From: Rhodanobacter spathiphylli B39
Lineage (GTDB): Bacteria > Pseudomonadota > Gammaproteobacteria > Xanthomonadales > Rhodanobacteraceae
Length of the DNA stretch: 42,443 nt
Direction: 5' to 3'
Assembly (NCBI RefSeq): GCF_000264295.1
Contig: NZ_AJXT01000036.1
Location: 1 to 42,443 of the forward strand
The notes below the pieces were generated by a model that saw nothing but the letters and a program-made list of their open reading frames with translations, made no database searches and was not told where the DNA came from. Position numbers and translations under genes: made by a program. This document shows, piece after piece, positions 15,676 to 23,522 of the stretch. The first letter of the stretch is position 1; every line of letters starts with the position of its first letter.

Positions 15676-15745
15676 CCGATAAGCCCGGCTTATCGGCCTG
15701 ATCACAAATCCGTCCTTGGTCGACGAAGCGGTGCGGGCATAGCAT
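15676..15745 (+). promoter_or_regulatory. Hairpin and candidate promoter before the thiosulfate cassette
   Basis: CCGATAAG (15676-15683) and CTTATCGG (15689-15696) form a perfect 8-base inverted repeat without a T tract. It may be a weak terminator for the AraC gene or an operator. TTGGTC (15716-15721) and TAGCAT (15740-15745), 18 bases apart, are a plausible but unproven promoter for the four genes starting at 15790. Confidence 0.4.
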
Positions 15746-15789
15746 GACCCGGCGCCATTTCGCGCTGCCGGAAAGTCAGCGAGGTCATC

Positions 15790-16335
15790 ATGATCCGTTC
15801 GTTCGTGCCCGCGCTGCTTGCGCTGGCCCTGTTTTCCACCGGCGCCGTCGCCGGCAACGATTTCTGGCAGACCCCGACCATCCACGGCGCCGGCCGGATT
15901 CATCCGATGCCGCAGGCGGCCTATCAGCCCGATCGCCAGGCCACCTACAAGGTCGTGTTCAGCCTGGGCAAGGCCGGCGACAAGCCGACCATGGTGAGCC
16001 CGTCGCTGGATCACGTGGCGCGGGCGGTGAACCTCTACGTCAACGCCGGCGTGCCGCTGTCGCAGCTGAAATTCGTGGCGATCGCGGCCGGGCCGGCCAC
16101 GCCGATCGTGTTGAACGACGCGCAGTACCGCAAGAAGTACGGCGTGGCCAATCCCAACCTGCCGCTGATCGCCCAGCTGCGCAAGGCCGGGGTGGACGTC
16201 GCCGTGTGCGCCCAGGCCGTCGCCGAACACGACTTCCAGTACGACTGGGTCGATCCGCAGGTCACCGTGGCGCTGTCCGGGCTGACCACGGTGATCGACC
16301 TGCAGCAGCAGGGTTACGCGTTGAGCCCGCAGTAA
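15790..16335 (+). CDS. Secreted DsrE/DsrF-like family protein
   Basis: A 181-residue exported protein with a signal peptide to about residue 21 (GAVAG). The remainder has the DsrE-like alpha/beta pattern: a strand-rich start (ATYKVVFSLGKAGDKPTMV), helix HVARAVNLYVNAGVPLSQLK, strand FVAIAAGPATPIVL and a single cysteine, Cys140, in VDVAVCAQAVAEHDF, the position of the sulfur-carrying Cys in this superfamily. DsrE proteins handle sulfane sulfur; a periplasmic version beside thiosulfate dehydrogenase genes would fit a sulfur carrier or sensor. First gene of the cassette, 24 bases before the binding-protein gene. Confidence 0.78.
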   Translation: MIRSFVPALLALALFSTGAVAGNDFWQTPTIHGAGRIHPMPQAAYQPDRQATYKVVFSLGKAGDKPTMVSPSLDHVARAVNLYVNAGVPLSQLKFVAIAAGPATPIVLNDAQYRKKYGVANPNLPLIAQLRKAGVDVAVCAQAVAEHDFQYDWVDPQVTVALSGLTTVIDLQQQGYALSPQ

Positions 16336-16359
16336 GTCCATCCACAGGAGCCAATCGTC

Positions 16360-17295
16360 ATGCGCCATCCGATTCCCCGGCTGTTGCTGGCCGCCGCCGC
16401 ATGCGTGCTGAGCGCTGCCGCCAGCGCCACCGACCAACCCGACTACCTGCCGCCGTGGAATCCGCCACCGGCCGGCCTGCAGTTCAGCGTGCCGCCGTTC
16501 GACGCGATCGCCGACCTGCACGGCGACATCGTCGATCCGCAGCTGGTGGTGTTCTTCGCCGGCAACCAGTTCATGGTGGTGCACGACCTGATGGACGCAT
16601 TCCGGCAGGCGCATCCCGCCTACCAGCGGATCTTCGTGGAAACCCTGCCGCCGGGCATCCTGGCCAAGCAGATCGAGAGCGGCTCGCTGGTCATGGGCAA
16701 CTTGCGCATCACCCATCGTCCGGACGTCTATACGGCCGGCAAGGGCGCCATCACCGACCGCCAGAAGGAGCGCGGCTGGTTCGCCGAGATGCATGACTAC
16801 GCGCGCAATCCGCTGGCGATCCTGGTCGCCCGGGGCAACCCGAAGCACATCGCGGGGCTGGCCGACCTGGGTCGCGGCGACGTGCGGGTCAGCATGCCGA
16901 ACCCGGCCTGGGAAGGCATCGCGAAGCAGATCGAGGCGAGCTACCGCAAGGCCGGTGGCGAGGCGCTCGACCACGCCATCATGCAGGCCAAGGTGGCCGA
17001 CGGCACCACCTTCCTCACCCGCATCCATCATCGCCAGTCGCCGCTGCGCGTGCTGCAGGGCGAATCGGACGCGGCGCCGGTGTGGTCGACCGAGGCCTAT
17101 TTCCAGCAGCAGATCCTGCATCGCCCGGTGGAAACCGTGGCCATCCCCGAGGCGCAGAACGCGGTCGCCACGTACACCGCCGCGCGCATGAAGAACGCAC
17201 CGCACGCGCAGGCGGCGAAGGACTTCATGGCCTTCATGCAGAGCCCGGCCGCGGCCGCGGTGTATCGCAAGTACGGCTTTCTTCCCGCCCACTGA
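16360..17295 (+). CDS. Orphan periplasmic substrate-binding protein (PBP type II)
   Basis: A 311-residue exported protein with a signal peptide to about residue 24 (AAASA). It has the bilobed type II binding-protein pattern of the molybdate/sulfate-anion group: strand LVVFFAGNQFMVVHDLMDAF near residues 61-85, PAYQRIFVETLPPG, hinge-region RNPLAILVARGNPKHIAGL, RVSMPNPAWEGI and the C-terminal AAKDFMAFMQSPAAAAVYRK. No ABC permease or ATPase gene is nearby, so it is an orphan that may bind a sulfur oxyanion for delivery, sensing or scavenging (inference). It lies between the DsrE-like gene and tsdB with gaps of 24 and 10 bases. Confidence 0.75.
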   Translation: MRHPIPRLLLAAAACVLSAAASATDQPDYLPPWNPPPAGLQFSVPPFDAIADLHGDIVDPQLVVFFAGNQFMVVHDLMDAFRQAHPAYQRIFVETLPPGILAKQIESGSLVMGNLRITHRPDVYTAGKGAITDRQKERGWFAEMHDYARNPLAILVARGNPKHIAGLADLGRGDVRVSMPNPAWEGIAKQIEASYRKAGGEALDHAIMQAKVADGTTFLTRIHHRQSPLRVLQGESDAAPVWSTEAYFQQQILHRPVETVAIPEAQNAVATYTAARMKNAPHAQAAKDFMAFMQSPAAAAVYRKYGFLPAH

Positions 17296-17305
17296 GGTGC
17301 ACGCC

Positions 17306-17968
17306 ATGTTCCGGCCAGCCATACGTCGTTTGTTCGGGATCGTCGCGCTGGCCGGCATCGGCATGCCGCCTGCTGCGCTGGCCGTCGATGCCGCCGCCAT
17401 CGCCCATGCCGGCAACGGGCGCGGTGCCGCGCCGTGCATGGCCTGCCACGGCGCGGACGGCGCCGGCCAGGCGGCCGCGGACAATCCGCGACTGGCGGGC
17501 CTGGATGCCGCGTACCTGCGGAAGCAACTGGACGACTTCGCCAGCGGCACGCGCAGCAACCCGGTGATGCAGCCCATGGCAACCGCGCTGAGCGAAGACG
17601 AACGCCACGCGATGGCGACCTACTACAGCCAGCTGCCGCTGGCGATGAAACCGGCGACGGCGCTGCCCGCGCCCGACAGCGCCGGTGCAGTGCTGGCCAC
17701 GCGGGGTGACTGGAGTCGCGGCGTGCCCGGCTGCGTGCAATGCCACGGCCCGGGCGGCAGCGGCGTGGGTGCGAACTTTCCGCCCCTGGCCGGCCAGCCC
17801 GCCAGCTACATCGAGGCCCAGTTGAAGGCTTGGCAGGAAGGCACGCGACACAACGATCCATTGCAGCTGATGCAGCATCTGTCCGCAGCGCTCAGTGCGC
17901 AGGACATCGAGTCGGTGGCGGCGTGGTTCGCGGCCCAACCTGTTCCGGTCGCGGAGACTGCGCCATGA
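17306..17968 (+). CDS. tsdB: Diheme cytochrome c, TsdB-type electron acceptor
   Basis: A 220-residue exported diheme c4-like cytochrome with a signal peptide to about residue 26. Heme motifs are CMACH (44-48) and CVQCH (143-147), each opening a cytochrome c domain with the PRLAGL/PPLAGQ-P-YI-QL pattern and distal Met candidates (NPVMQPM, LQLMQHL). TsdB accepts electrons from thiosulfate dehydrogenase TsdA, and the two are often adjacent. The ATG at 17306 follows GAGGTG by about seven bases; an in-frame GTG at 17297 is too close to that site. The stop overlaps the tsdA start (ATGA). Confidence 0.85.
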   Translation: MFRPAIRRLFGIVALAGIGMPPAALAVDAAAIAHAGNGRGAAPCMACHGADGAGQAAADNPRLAGLDAAYLRKQLDDFASGTRSNPVMQPMATALSEDERHAMATYYSQLPLAMKPATALPAPDSAGAVLATRGDWSRGVPGCVQCHGPGGSGVGANFPPLAGQPASYIEAQLKAWQEGTRHNDPLQLMQHLSAALSAQDIESVAAWFAAQPVPVAETAP

Positions 17969-18897
17969 AGTACGTGCTTGCGGCTTTCGCGTTCGCCTGT
18001 GGCCTGACCGCTTGCACCCAGAAGCCAGCGCCCGCGCCTGCACCGGCGACTGCCGCCCCGGTGCCGAAAGCGGTGGCCGCCGCGCCCGCGCCGACGACAT
18101 TCTCGCCGCCGGCCGAGTCGGCGATTCCCGCCGGCCCGCTGGGCGACGTGATCCGCCAGGGGCGCGACATCTTCACCGACACGCCCACGCACGCGAAGGC
18201 GTACGTCGGCAACGGGCTGAGCTGCAGCAACTGCCACCTCGATGCCGGTCGCCAGGCGAACTCGGCACCGCTGTGGGGTGCCTATGGCGTGTACCCGCAG
18301 TACCGCAAGAAGAACGGCAAGGTGAACACCTTCGGCGAACGCCTGCAGGGCTGCTTCCGCTTCAGCATGAACGGCAAGGCGCCGCCGCTGGACAGTGCCG
18401 AGATGGTGGCGCTGGAGACCTACGCCTGGTGGATGGCCACGGGCGCGCCGGTGGGGAAGAAGCTGCCCGGGGCGGGCTATCCGAAGGCCGGCTTCAAGCC
18501 GCCGCAGCCACCGGACTACGCGCGTGGCGAAACCGTGTTCAGGAACAACTGCGCGCTCTGCCACGGCGACGACGGCCTGGGCCGGCAGGTTGCCGGGCGC
18601 AACGTGTTTCCGCCGCTGTGGGGGCCGCAGTCGTTCAACTGGGGTGCGGGCATGCACCAGCTGGACAACGCCGCGGCCTTCATCAAGGCGAACATGCCGT
18701 TCAGCCGGGGCAACACGCTGAGCGACCAGGACGCATGGGACGTGGCGATGTACATGGACGCGCACGAGCGGCCGCAGGACCCGCGCTTCGACGGCAGCGT
18801 CGGCGAGACGCGCAGGAAGTATCACGACACGCCGATGTCGCTGTACGGCACGGAAGTCCAGGGGCATCTGCTGGGCTCGCCGACCGGCATGCACTGA
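17965..18897 (+). CDS. tsdA: Thiosulfate dehydrogenase TsdA, lipoprotein form
   Basis: A 310-residue diheme cytochrome c that oxidises two thiosulfates to tetrathionate in the periplasm, or runs the reverse reaction. Landmarks: CSNCH (87-91) within GNGLSCSNCHLDAGRQ; Cys130 in ERLQGCFRFSMNGKAPP, matching the unusual Cys axial ligand of heme 1; CALCH (196-200); and NMPF with Met244, the likely Met ligand of heme 2. The N-terminus has a lipobox LTAC (Cys17) followed by an Ala/Pro-rich linker of about 35 residues, so it is probably membrane-tethered. Translationally coupled to tsdB. Confidence 0.9.
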   Translation: MKYVLAAFAFACGLTACTQKPAPAPAPATAAPVPKAVAAAPAPTTFSPPAESAIPAGPLGDVIRQGRDIFTDTPTHAKAYVGNGLSCSNCHLDAGRQANSAPLWGAYGVYPQYRKKNGKVNTFGERLQGCFRFSMNGKAPPLDSAEMVALETYAWWMATGAPVGKKLPGAGYPKAGFKPPQPPDYARGETVFRNNCALCHGDDGLGRQVAGRNVFPPLWGPQSFNWGAGMHQLDNAAAFIKANMPFSRGNTLSDQDAWDVAMYMDAHERPQDPRFDGSVGETRRKYHDTPMSLYGTEVQGHLLGSPTGMH

Positions 18898-19048
18898 GTT
18901 TCCAGGAGGCTGCCGGCCTGGTGGCGGCAAGCCATGGTTGACCGGATTCATGCTCCGGCGTGTTGCGCCAGGGAGTGTTCGCCGGGCGTGCGCCAGGAGT
19001 AGAGTTCCGCCGACGGCGCAGGCGATGCCACCACCCACAGGAATGACC

Positions 19049-19900
19049 ATGTCTCGTGTCTGGCTGCTCGTTCTGCTCGTCCTGGTATCGCCGGCCAGTG
19101 TTGCCGTCGAGCGCTGGCAGACGCTGCCAGCGGCACCCGCACCGGTCGCCATGGCGCGCCACGGCCACGTCGAAACGCAGGGTGCGCGACTCTATTACGC
19201 CGTCACCGGCAAGGGTTCGCCGGTCCTGCTGCTGCACGGCGGACTGGGCAGTTCCGACGATTGGGGCAACCAGGTCGGCGCGCTGTCCGCGCACCACACC
19301 GTCATCGTGATGGACAGCCGCGGCCAGGGTCGCAGCAGCCACGATGCGCGGCCCTTCAGCTACGACCTGATGGCCGATGACGTGGTGGCGCTGCTCGACG
19401 CACTGAAGCTGGACAAGGTCGACGTGGTCGGCTGGAGCGACGGCGCCAACATCGGCCTTGACCTGGCGATGCGTCATCCCTCGCGCATCGGCAAGCTGTT
19501 CGCGTTCGGCGCCAATGCGAGCACCTCCGGCATGTCCACCACCGGAGAGACGAATCCGATCGTCCCCCTGCTGATGAAGCACATGGGCGCCAGCTACGCC
19601 CGGTTGTCGCCCACGCCGAAGGGTTTCGAGGCGCTTGCTACGCAGATGGGCACGATGTGGTCGACCGAGCCGGACTGGAGCGATGCGCAGCTGAAGACGA
19701 TCACGTCGCCGGTGTGGATCGTCGATGGCGACCATGAGGAATTCATCCGCCGCGAGCACACCGAACACGTCGCCGCCGCGATTCCCGGCGCCGGCCTGAT
19801 GATCCTGCCCAACGTCAGCCACTTCGCCCCGCTGCAGGCGCCAGCGCTGTTCAATGCGGCGGTGTTGCAATTTCTCGATGGTGAATCGACCGCCCACTGA
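19049..19900 (+). CDS. Exported alpha/beta hydrolase
   Basis: A 283-residue alpha/beta-hydrolase with a signal peptide (about residues 1-18). The oxyanion HGG lies in LLLHGGLGSSDDW, the nucleophile elbow is GWSDG, the acid is probably in IVDGDHEEF and the His in NVSHFAPLQAP. Esterase, lactonase or haloperoxidase-type chemistry is possible; the substrate is unknown. CAGGA precedes two close ATGs (19043, 19049); 19049 has the better spacing. It follows tsdA after 151 bases with no clear terminator, so it may or may not be co-transcribed, and it converges with the BigR-type gene. Confidence 0.85.
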   Translation: MSRVWLLVLLVLVSPASVAVERWQTLPAAPAPVAMARHGHVETQGARLYYAVTGKGSPVLLLHGGLGSSDDWGNQVGALSAHHTVIVMDSRGQGRSSHDARPFSYDLMADDVVALLDALKLDKVDVVGWSDGANIGLDLAMRHPSRIGKLFAFGANASTSGMSTTGETNPIVPLLMKHMGASYARLSPTPKGFEALATQMGTMWSTEPDWSDAQLKTITSPVWIVDGDHEEFIRREHTEHVAAAIPGAGLMILPNVSHFAPLQAPALFNAAVLQFLDGESTAH

Positions 19901-19963
19901 AGACGGCCCGCGCGGGCGGACTGCCAGGACCCGCATTGCAGGCCGGGGGAAGCGCCGCGAAGG

Positions 19964-20338
19964 TCAGGCGCTGCAATAGATTTCGTGCAGCGCCAGCATC
20001 AGCCGTTGGCTCGGCCCCCGAGTCAGCGCGTACCAGATGGTTTGCGCTTCGCGCCGCGTGGTGACCAGTCCCCGCTCGCGCAGCCGCGCCAGATGCTGTG
20101 ACAGCGCCGACTGGCTCAGGTCGGTCAGCTGTTCGTTGATCTGTCCCACGGTCATTTCCTGATCCACCAGCAGGCACAGGATGCGCAGCCGGTACGAGTT
20201 GGCCAGTGACTTCAGCAAGTCCGAAGCCTCTTCGGCACGGCCCTGCATGGCGCCCATGTCCGGAAGCGCCGGTGCGTGCTTGCGACGGTTGGCCGCACCC
20301 GTTGGGGCAGGCGCGCGAGTTGACTTCCTGGCAGGCAT
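19964..20338 (-). CDS. bigR: ArsR family persulfide-sensing repressor, BigR/SqrR type
   Basis: A winged-helix repressor of 124 residues, or fewer if an internal start is used. The HTH is VGQINEQLTDLSQSALSQHL with wing LVTTRREAQTIWYAL. Two cysteines, Cys55 in LRILCLLV and Cys122 near the C-terminus (EIYCSA), match the pair that forms a tetrasulfide/disulfide in BigR and SqrR (about 66 residues apart there, 67 here), and no other Cys is present. It should repress the divergent sulfide operon until persulfide is sensed. The first 30 residues are an unusual basic, low-complexity extension; Met28 and Met31 are alternative starts with only weak ribosome sites. Confidence 0.88.
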   Translation of the reverse strand: MPARKSTRAPAPTGAANRRKHAPALPDMGAMQGRAEEASDLLKSLANSYRLRILCLLVDQEMTVGQINEQLTDLSQSALSQHLARLRERGLVTTRREAQTIWYALTRGPSQRLMLALHEIYCSA

Positions 20339-20400
20339 ATATATAAGATATTTCTAAATTAGACCATGTTCATAATCACGCGCCGGTGGCACGCTGTCAA
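20320..20400. promoter_or_regulatory. Divergent bigR/SQR promoter region with BigR-type operator
   Basis: An AT-rich imperfect palindrome taagatatttctaa (20344-20357; pattern TNAGANATNTCTNA) overlaps the -10 of a forward promoter: TTGACT at 20320-20325, then 16 bases, then TATAAG at 20342-20347. It would also lie just downstream of a reverse bigR promoter: TTGACA at 20400-20395, then 17 bases, then GATTAT at 20377-20372. An AT-rich palindrome over the -10 is how BigR is known to repress. The bigR ATG lies only six bases beyond the palindrome and has no Shine-Dalgarno. Confidence 0.7.
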
Positions 20401-20451
20401 GGTGGCAACGCAGTACCGATGCAAGGGTCACGCTGGTTGGAGGCTGGGCTC

Positions 20452-21741
20452 ATGGCAAGCATCGTCATTCTGGGTGCAGGGTTGGGCGGGATGTCGGCGG
20501 CGTACGAAGTACGTGCGCTGCTCGGCAGCGAGCATGGCATCACGGTGGTGGGAGAGGGGCCGCAGTTCAACTTCACCCCGTCCAACCCGTGGGTCGCGGT
20601 GGGCTGGCGCGAGCAGAAGGACATCCGGGTGGATGTGAGGCAGCCGCTGGAACATCGCGGCATCCACTTCATCGAGATGCGCGCCGACAAGCTGCTGCCC
20701 GACGAAAACCGGCTCCTGCTGCAGGACGGACGCAAGCTGGATTACGACTATCTGGTCGTGACGACCGGGCCACGCCTTGCCTTCGAGCGGGTTCCCGGCT
20801 CGGGCCCCGCGGGCCATTCGCAGTCGATCTGCACGGGTCCCCACGCGCATGCCACCTGGCTGGCCTATCAGGAATTCCTCAAGCATCCCGGCCCGATCGT
20901 GATCGGTGCGGTGCAGGGAGCGAGCTGCTTCGGCCCGGCCTACGAGTTCGCGATGATCGTGGATACCGACCTGCGCCGCCGCAAACTGCGCGACAAGGTA
21001 CCGATGACCTTTGTCACCGCCGAGCCGTACATCGGCCACATGGGGCTGGGCGGGGTGGGTGATTCCAAGGGCCTGCTCGAATCGGAACTGCGCCAGCGCC
21101 ACATCAAGTGGGTAACCAATGCAAGGGTGACCTCGGTCGAGTCGGACAAGGTCCATGTGGAACAGCTCGACGACAGGGGACAGCTGCAGCAGACCCACGA
21201 GCTGCCGTTCGCCTTCTCCATGCTGCTGCCCTCGTTCGCCGGCGTGGATGCGCTGCAAGGCATCGACGGCCTGGTCAATCCCGGCGGGTTCGTGTTGATC
21301 GACGAGCATCAGCGCAACCCGAAGTATCCGAACATCTTCGCGGCGGGCGTGTGCGTGGCGATTCCTCCGGTCGAAGCCACGCCGGTGCCCACCGGTGCGC
21401 CGAAGACCGGCCTGATGATCGAGTCGATGGTCACCGCGATCGCGCAGAACCTGCACGACGAACTCGCCGGCAAGCCGGCGCGGGCACGCGCCACCTGGAA
21501 CGCGATGTGTCTGGCCGACATGGGTGACAGCGGCTTCGCGTTCATCGCCTTGCCACAGATTCCCCCGCGCAACGTGACCAGGGCCATGACCGGCAAGTGG
21601 GTGCACCTGGCCAAGGTCGCCTATGAAAAGTATTTCCTGCGCAAGATGCGCAAGGGCCAGGCCGAACCGCTGTACGAAAAGTACGTGATGCAGGCGTTCG
21701 GCATCGAGCGCCTGAAGCACGACGTGCAAGACCAGGCGTGA
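20452..21741 (+). CDS. sqr: Sulfide:quinone oxidoreductase family flavoprotein
   Basis: A 429-residue FAD-dependent oxidoreductase. The N-terminal Rossmann motif is GAGLGG (8-13). Three cysteines match the catalytic set of SQR: Cys127 (SICTGPHA), Cys159 (GASCFGPAYE) and Cys353 (NAMCLADMGDSG), with another at 301 in the NIFAAGVC FAD-binding strand. The PVPTGAPKTG block and the C-terminal amphipathic KWVHLAKVAYEKYFLRKM segment fit a monotopic membrane protein delivering electrons to quinone. It oxidises sulfide to polysulfide or glutathione persulfide. TTGGAGG precedes the ATG by eight bases; the upstream frame lacks a ribosome site. First gene of the operon. Confidence 0.9.
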   Translation: MASIVILGAGLGGMSAAYEVRALLGSEHGITVVGEGPQFNFTPSNPWVAVGWREQKDIRVDVRQPLEHRGIHFIEMRADKLLPDENRLLLQDGRKLDYDYLVVTTGPRLAFERVPGSGPAGHSQSICTGPHAHATWLAYQEFLKHPGPIVIGAVQGASCFGPAYEFAMIVDTDLRRRKLRDKVPMTFVTAEPYIGHMGLGGVGDSKGLLESELRQRHIKWVTNARVTSVESDKVHVEQLDDRGQLQQTHELPFAFSMLLPSFAGVDALQGIDGLVNPGGFVLIDEHQRNPKYPNIFAAGVCVAIPPVEATPVPTGAPKTGLMIESMVTAIAQNLHDELAGKPARARATWNAMCLADMGDSGFAFIALPQIPPRNVTRAMTGKWVHLAKVAYEKYFLRKMRKGQAEPLYEKYVMQAFGIERLKHDVQDQA

Positions 21742-21764
21742 CCAGTTCACCCAAGGAGATCCAC

Positions 21765-22148
21765 ATGTATTACATCGTCGAAACCGACAAGTCGTTCGAG
21801 CAGGCCGCCGCCGATCTGGACGCCGTCGTCAGGCGCCACCAGTTTGGCGTGCTGCACGTGCATGACCTGGGTGCCACCTTGCGCAGCAAGGGCATCGCGT
21901 TCGCCGAGCAGTGCAAGGTGTTCGAGGTGTGCAATCCGCAGCAGGCGGCGCAGGTCCTGGCGATCGACATGCAACTCAACATGGCGTTGCCGTGCCGCAT
22001 CTCGGTCTACACGAAGCTCGGCCGCACCCATATCGGCATGATCGAGCCGGAGCGGATGCTGGCCCGGCTTTCGGATGACCCCCGCCTGGCGACGATTGCC
22101 GCCGAGGTTGAACGTTCCACCCGCCAGATGATCGACGAAGCGCGCTGA
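21765..22148 (+). CDS. DUF302 family protein
   Basis: A 127-residue DUF302 protein: YYIVETDKSFEQAAADLDAV, then GVLHVHDLGATLRSKGI, CKVFEVCNPQQAAQVL and the hallmark ALPCRISVYTKLGRTHIGMI. Cysteines occur in CKVFEVC and LPCR. The family fold is known but its biochemistry is not; members are frequent in sulfur-metabolism neighbourhoods. AAGGAG lies seven bases before the ATG at 21765. It sits 23 bases after the SQR gene and is clearly in the same operon. Soluble, no signal peptide. Confidence 0.88.
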   Translation: MYYIVETDKSFEQAAADLDAVVRRHQFGVLHVHDLGATLRSKGIAFAEQCKVFEVCNPQQAAQVLAIDMQLNMALPCRISVYTKLGRTHIGMIEPERMLARLSDDPRLATIAAEVERSTRQMIDEAR

Positions 22149-22194
22149 GCCCCCGACTTCGCAACCAGCCTCCCACCTGACCGAGAACCATGCA

Positions 22195-22401
22195 ATGAAC
22201 ATCGACCGTGTCGTCTTCGCGTTTGCCGGCAGCGTGATCCTGCTGAGTGTGGCGCTGGGGCATTTCGTCTCGCCCTGGTGGCTGCTGCTGTCGGTGTTCG
22301 TTGGTGCGAACCTGCTGCAGTCGGCTTTCACCGGTTTTTGTCCGCTCGCCAGGATCCTCGCCCGGCTGGGCCTGAAGCCCGGCTGCGCGTTCGGATCCTG
22401 A
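22195..22401 (+). CDS. DUF2892 (YgaP-type) inner-membrane protein
   Basis: A 68-residue membrane protein with two helices (VVFAFAGSVILLSVALGHFV and WWLLLSVFVGANLLQSAF). It has the family-typical FTGFCPLARILARLGLKPGC tail, in which two cysteines lie at the membrane surface. The same domain is the membrane part of the sulfurtransferase YgaP. As a stand-alone protein it recurs beside sulfur-oxidation and rhodanese genes. Role unknown; a membrane sulfur relay or anchor is a guess. Confidence 0.88.
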   Translation: MNIDRVVFAFAGSVILLSVALGHFVSPWWLLLSVFVGANLLQSAFTGFCPLARILARLGLKPGCAFGS

Positions 22402-22430
22402 TTCATTCACGCCCGCAACGAGCGCCATCC

Positions 22431-23522
22431 ATGAAGTTCAAGCTGCGCCTTCTCGGGCTGTCCGTCACGCTGGCTGCTCTGGCCGGCTGTGGTGACAGGC
22501 CTGCCGTACCGGCTGCCCCGTCGCCACCCGCTTCGCTGGCCGGCAGCGTGGTGCACGGGCAGCCGTCCCGCCGGGAACAGGTGTGGGATGGGGTGGTCGA
22601 GGCGGTCAACCAGGTGACGATCACCGCACAGACCAGCGCGCGGGTGGTCGAGCTGCCCTACGACGTCAACGACGTGGTGGCCAAGGGGGCCGTGCTGGTG
22701 CGCTTCAGCGACGTGGAACAGAAGTCCGCGCGGAATGCGGCGCAGGCGCAGATCGCGTCGGCACAGGCGACCTACAGGGATGCGCAGGCCTCCTACGAAC
22801 GCATCGCGGCGGTGTACGCGAAGGGCTATGTGTCCACGGCGCAGATGGATCAGCAGCGCGCGGCACGCGATGCGGCCAGGGCTGCGTTGGAATCGGCGCG
22901 CGCCCAGTCGGGCGCGGTCGGCCAGCAGCTCGACTACACCGTGTTGCGCGCGCCGTTCGCCGGCGTCATCACGCAGCGCTTCGTGCATGTGGGCCAGGCC
23001 GTGCAGGCCGGCCCGCCGTCGCCGCAGCCGCTGATCCAGTTGCAGGCGCTGGACGATTTGCGCGTCAACGTGCAACTCCCGCAGAGTGCGGTCGACGCCG
23101 TCCGCAAGTTCCACGCCGCCAGCGTGATGCCGGCGGATGGCCAGCCGATCGCGGCCAGCTCGATCGAGGTGTTCCCGTATGCCGATGCGGCCACGCACAG
23201 CTTCAACGTGCGCGTGCAGCTGCCGGCCGGCACCACCGCCCTGTATCCGGGCATGACGGTGAAGGTGGCGTTTGCCATGGGCGATGCCAGGCGTCTGCTG
23301 GTGCCGGCCACGTCGCTGGTCCGGCGCGGCGAGCTGGTGGCGGTGTACGTGATCGGCGAGCGCGACGTCACCTTGCGGCAGGTGCGCCTCGGCAACCGCG
23401 AGGGCGACGAGGTGGAGGTGCTCGCCGGGCTGGATGATGGCGAGCGCGTGGCGCGCGATCCGCAGGCGGCGGTGGCCTGGCTGACCCGGCGCAATGCCAG
23501 GCCGGGTGCCGCTCATGAGTGA
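22431..23522 (+). CDS. RND efflux periplasmic adaptor lipoprotein
   Basis: A 363-residue membrane-fusion lipoprotein with a lipobox ending AAGC... near residue 20 (LAALAGC). Lipoyl halves are TITAQTSARVVELPYDVNDV and VLRAPFAGVITQRFVHVGQA, with an alpha-hairpin between them (about 95-165). The beta-barrel and membrane-proximal domains follow (LRVNVQLPQSAVDAV, LYPGMTVKVAFAMGDARRLL, REGDEVEVLAGL). It pairs with the RND permease, which it overlaps by eight bases (23515-23522). No outer-membrane factor gene accompanies it, so a TolC-like protein elsewhere would be needed. Confidence 0.92.
   Translation: MKFKLRLLGLSVTLAALAGCGDRPAVPAAPSPPASLAGSVVHGQPSRREQVWDGVVEAVNQVTITAQTSARVVELPYDVNDVVAKGAVLVRFSDVEQKSARNAAQAQIASAQATYRDAQASYERIAAVYAKGYVSTAQMDQQRAARDAARAALESARAQSGAVGQQLDYTVLRAPFAGVITQRFVHVGQAVQAGPPSPQPLIQLQALDDLRVNVQLPQSAVDAVRKFHAASVMPADGQPIAASSIEVFPYADAATHSFNVRVQLPAGTTALYPGMTVKVAFAMGDARRLLVPATSLVRRGELVAVYVIGERDVTLRQVRLGNREGDEVEVLAGLDDGERVARDPQAAVAWLTRRNARPGAAHE

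Noticed and set aside
17297..17305. GTG at 17297 as the tsdB start
   Set aside because: It overlaps the likely Shine-Dalgarno, and the ATG at 17306 has normal spacing and leaves a complete signal peptide.
19906..19917. The palindrome GCCCGCGCGGGC between convergent genes
   Set aside because: Short, pure GC and without a T tract; likely chance in GC-rich DNA.
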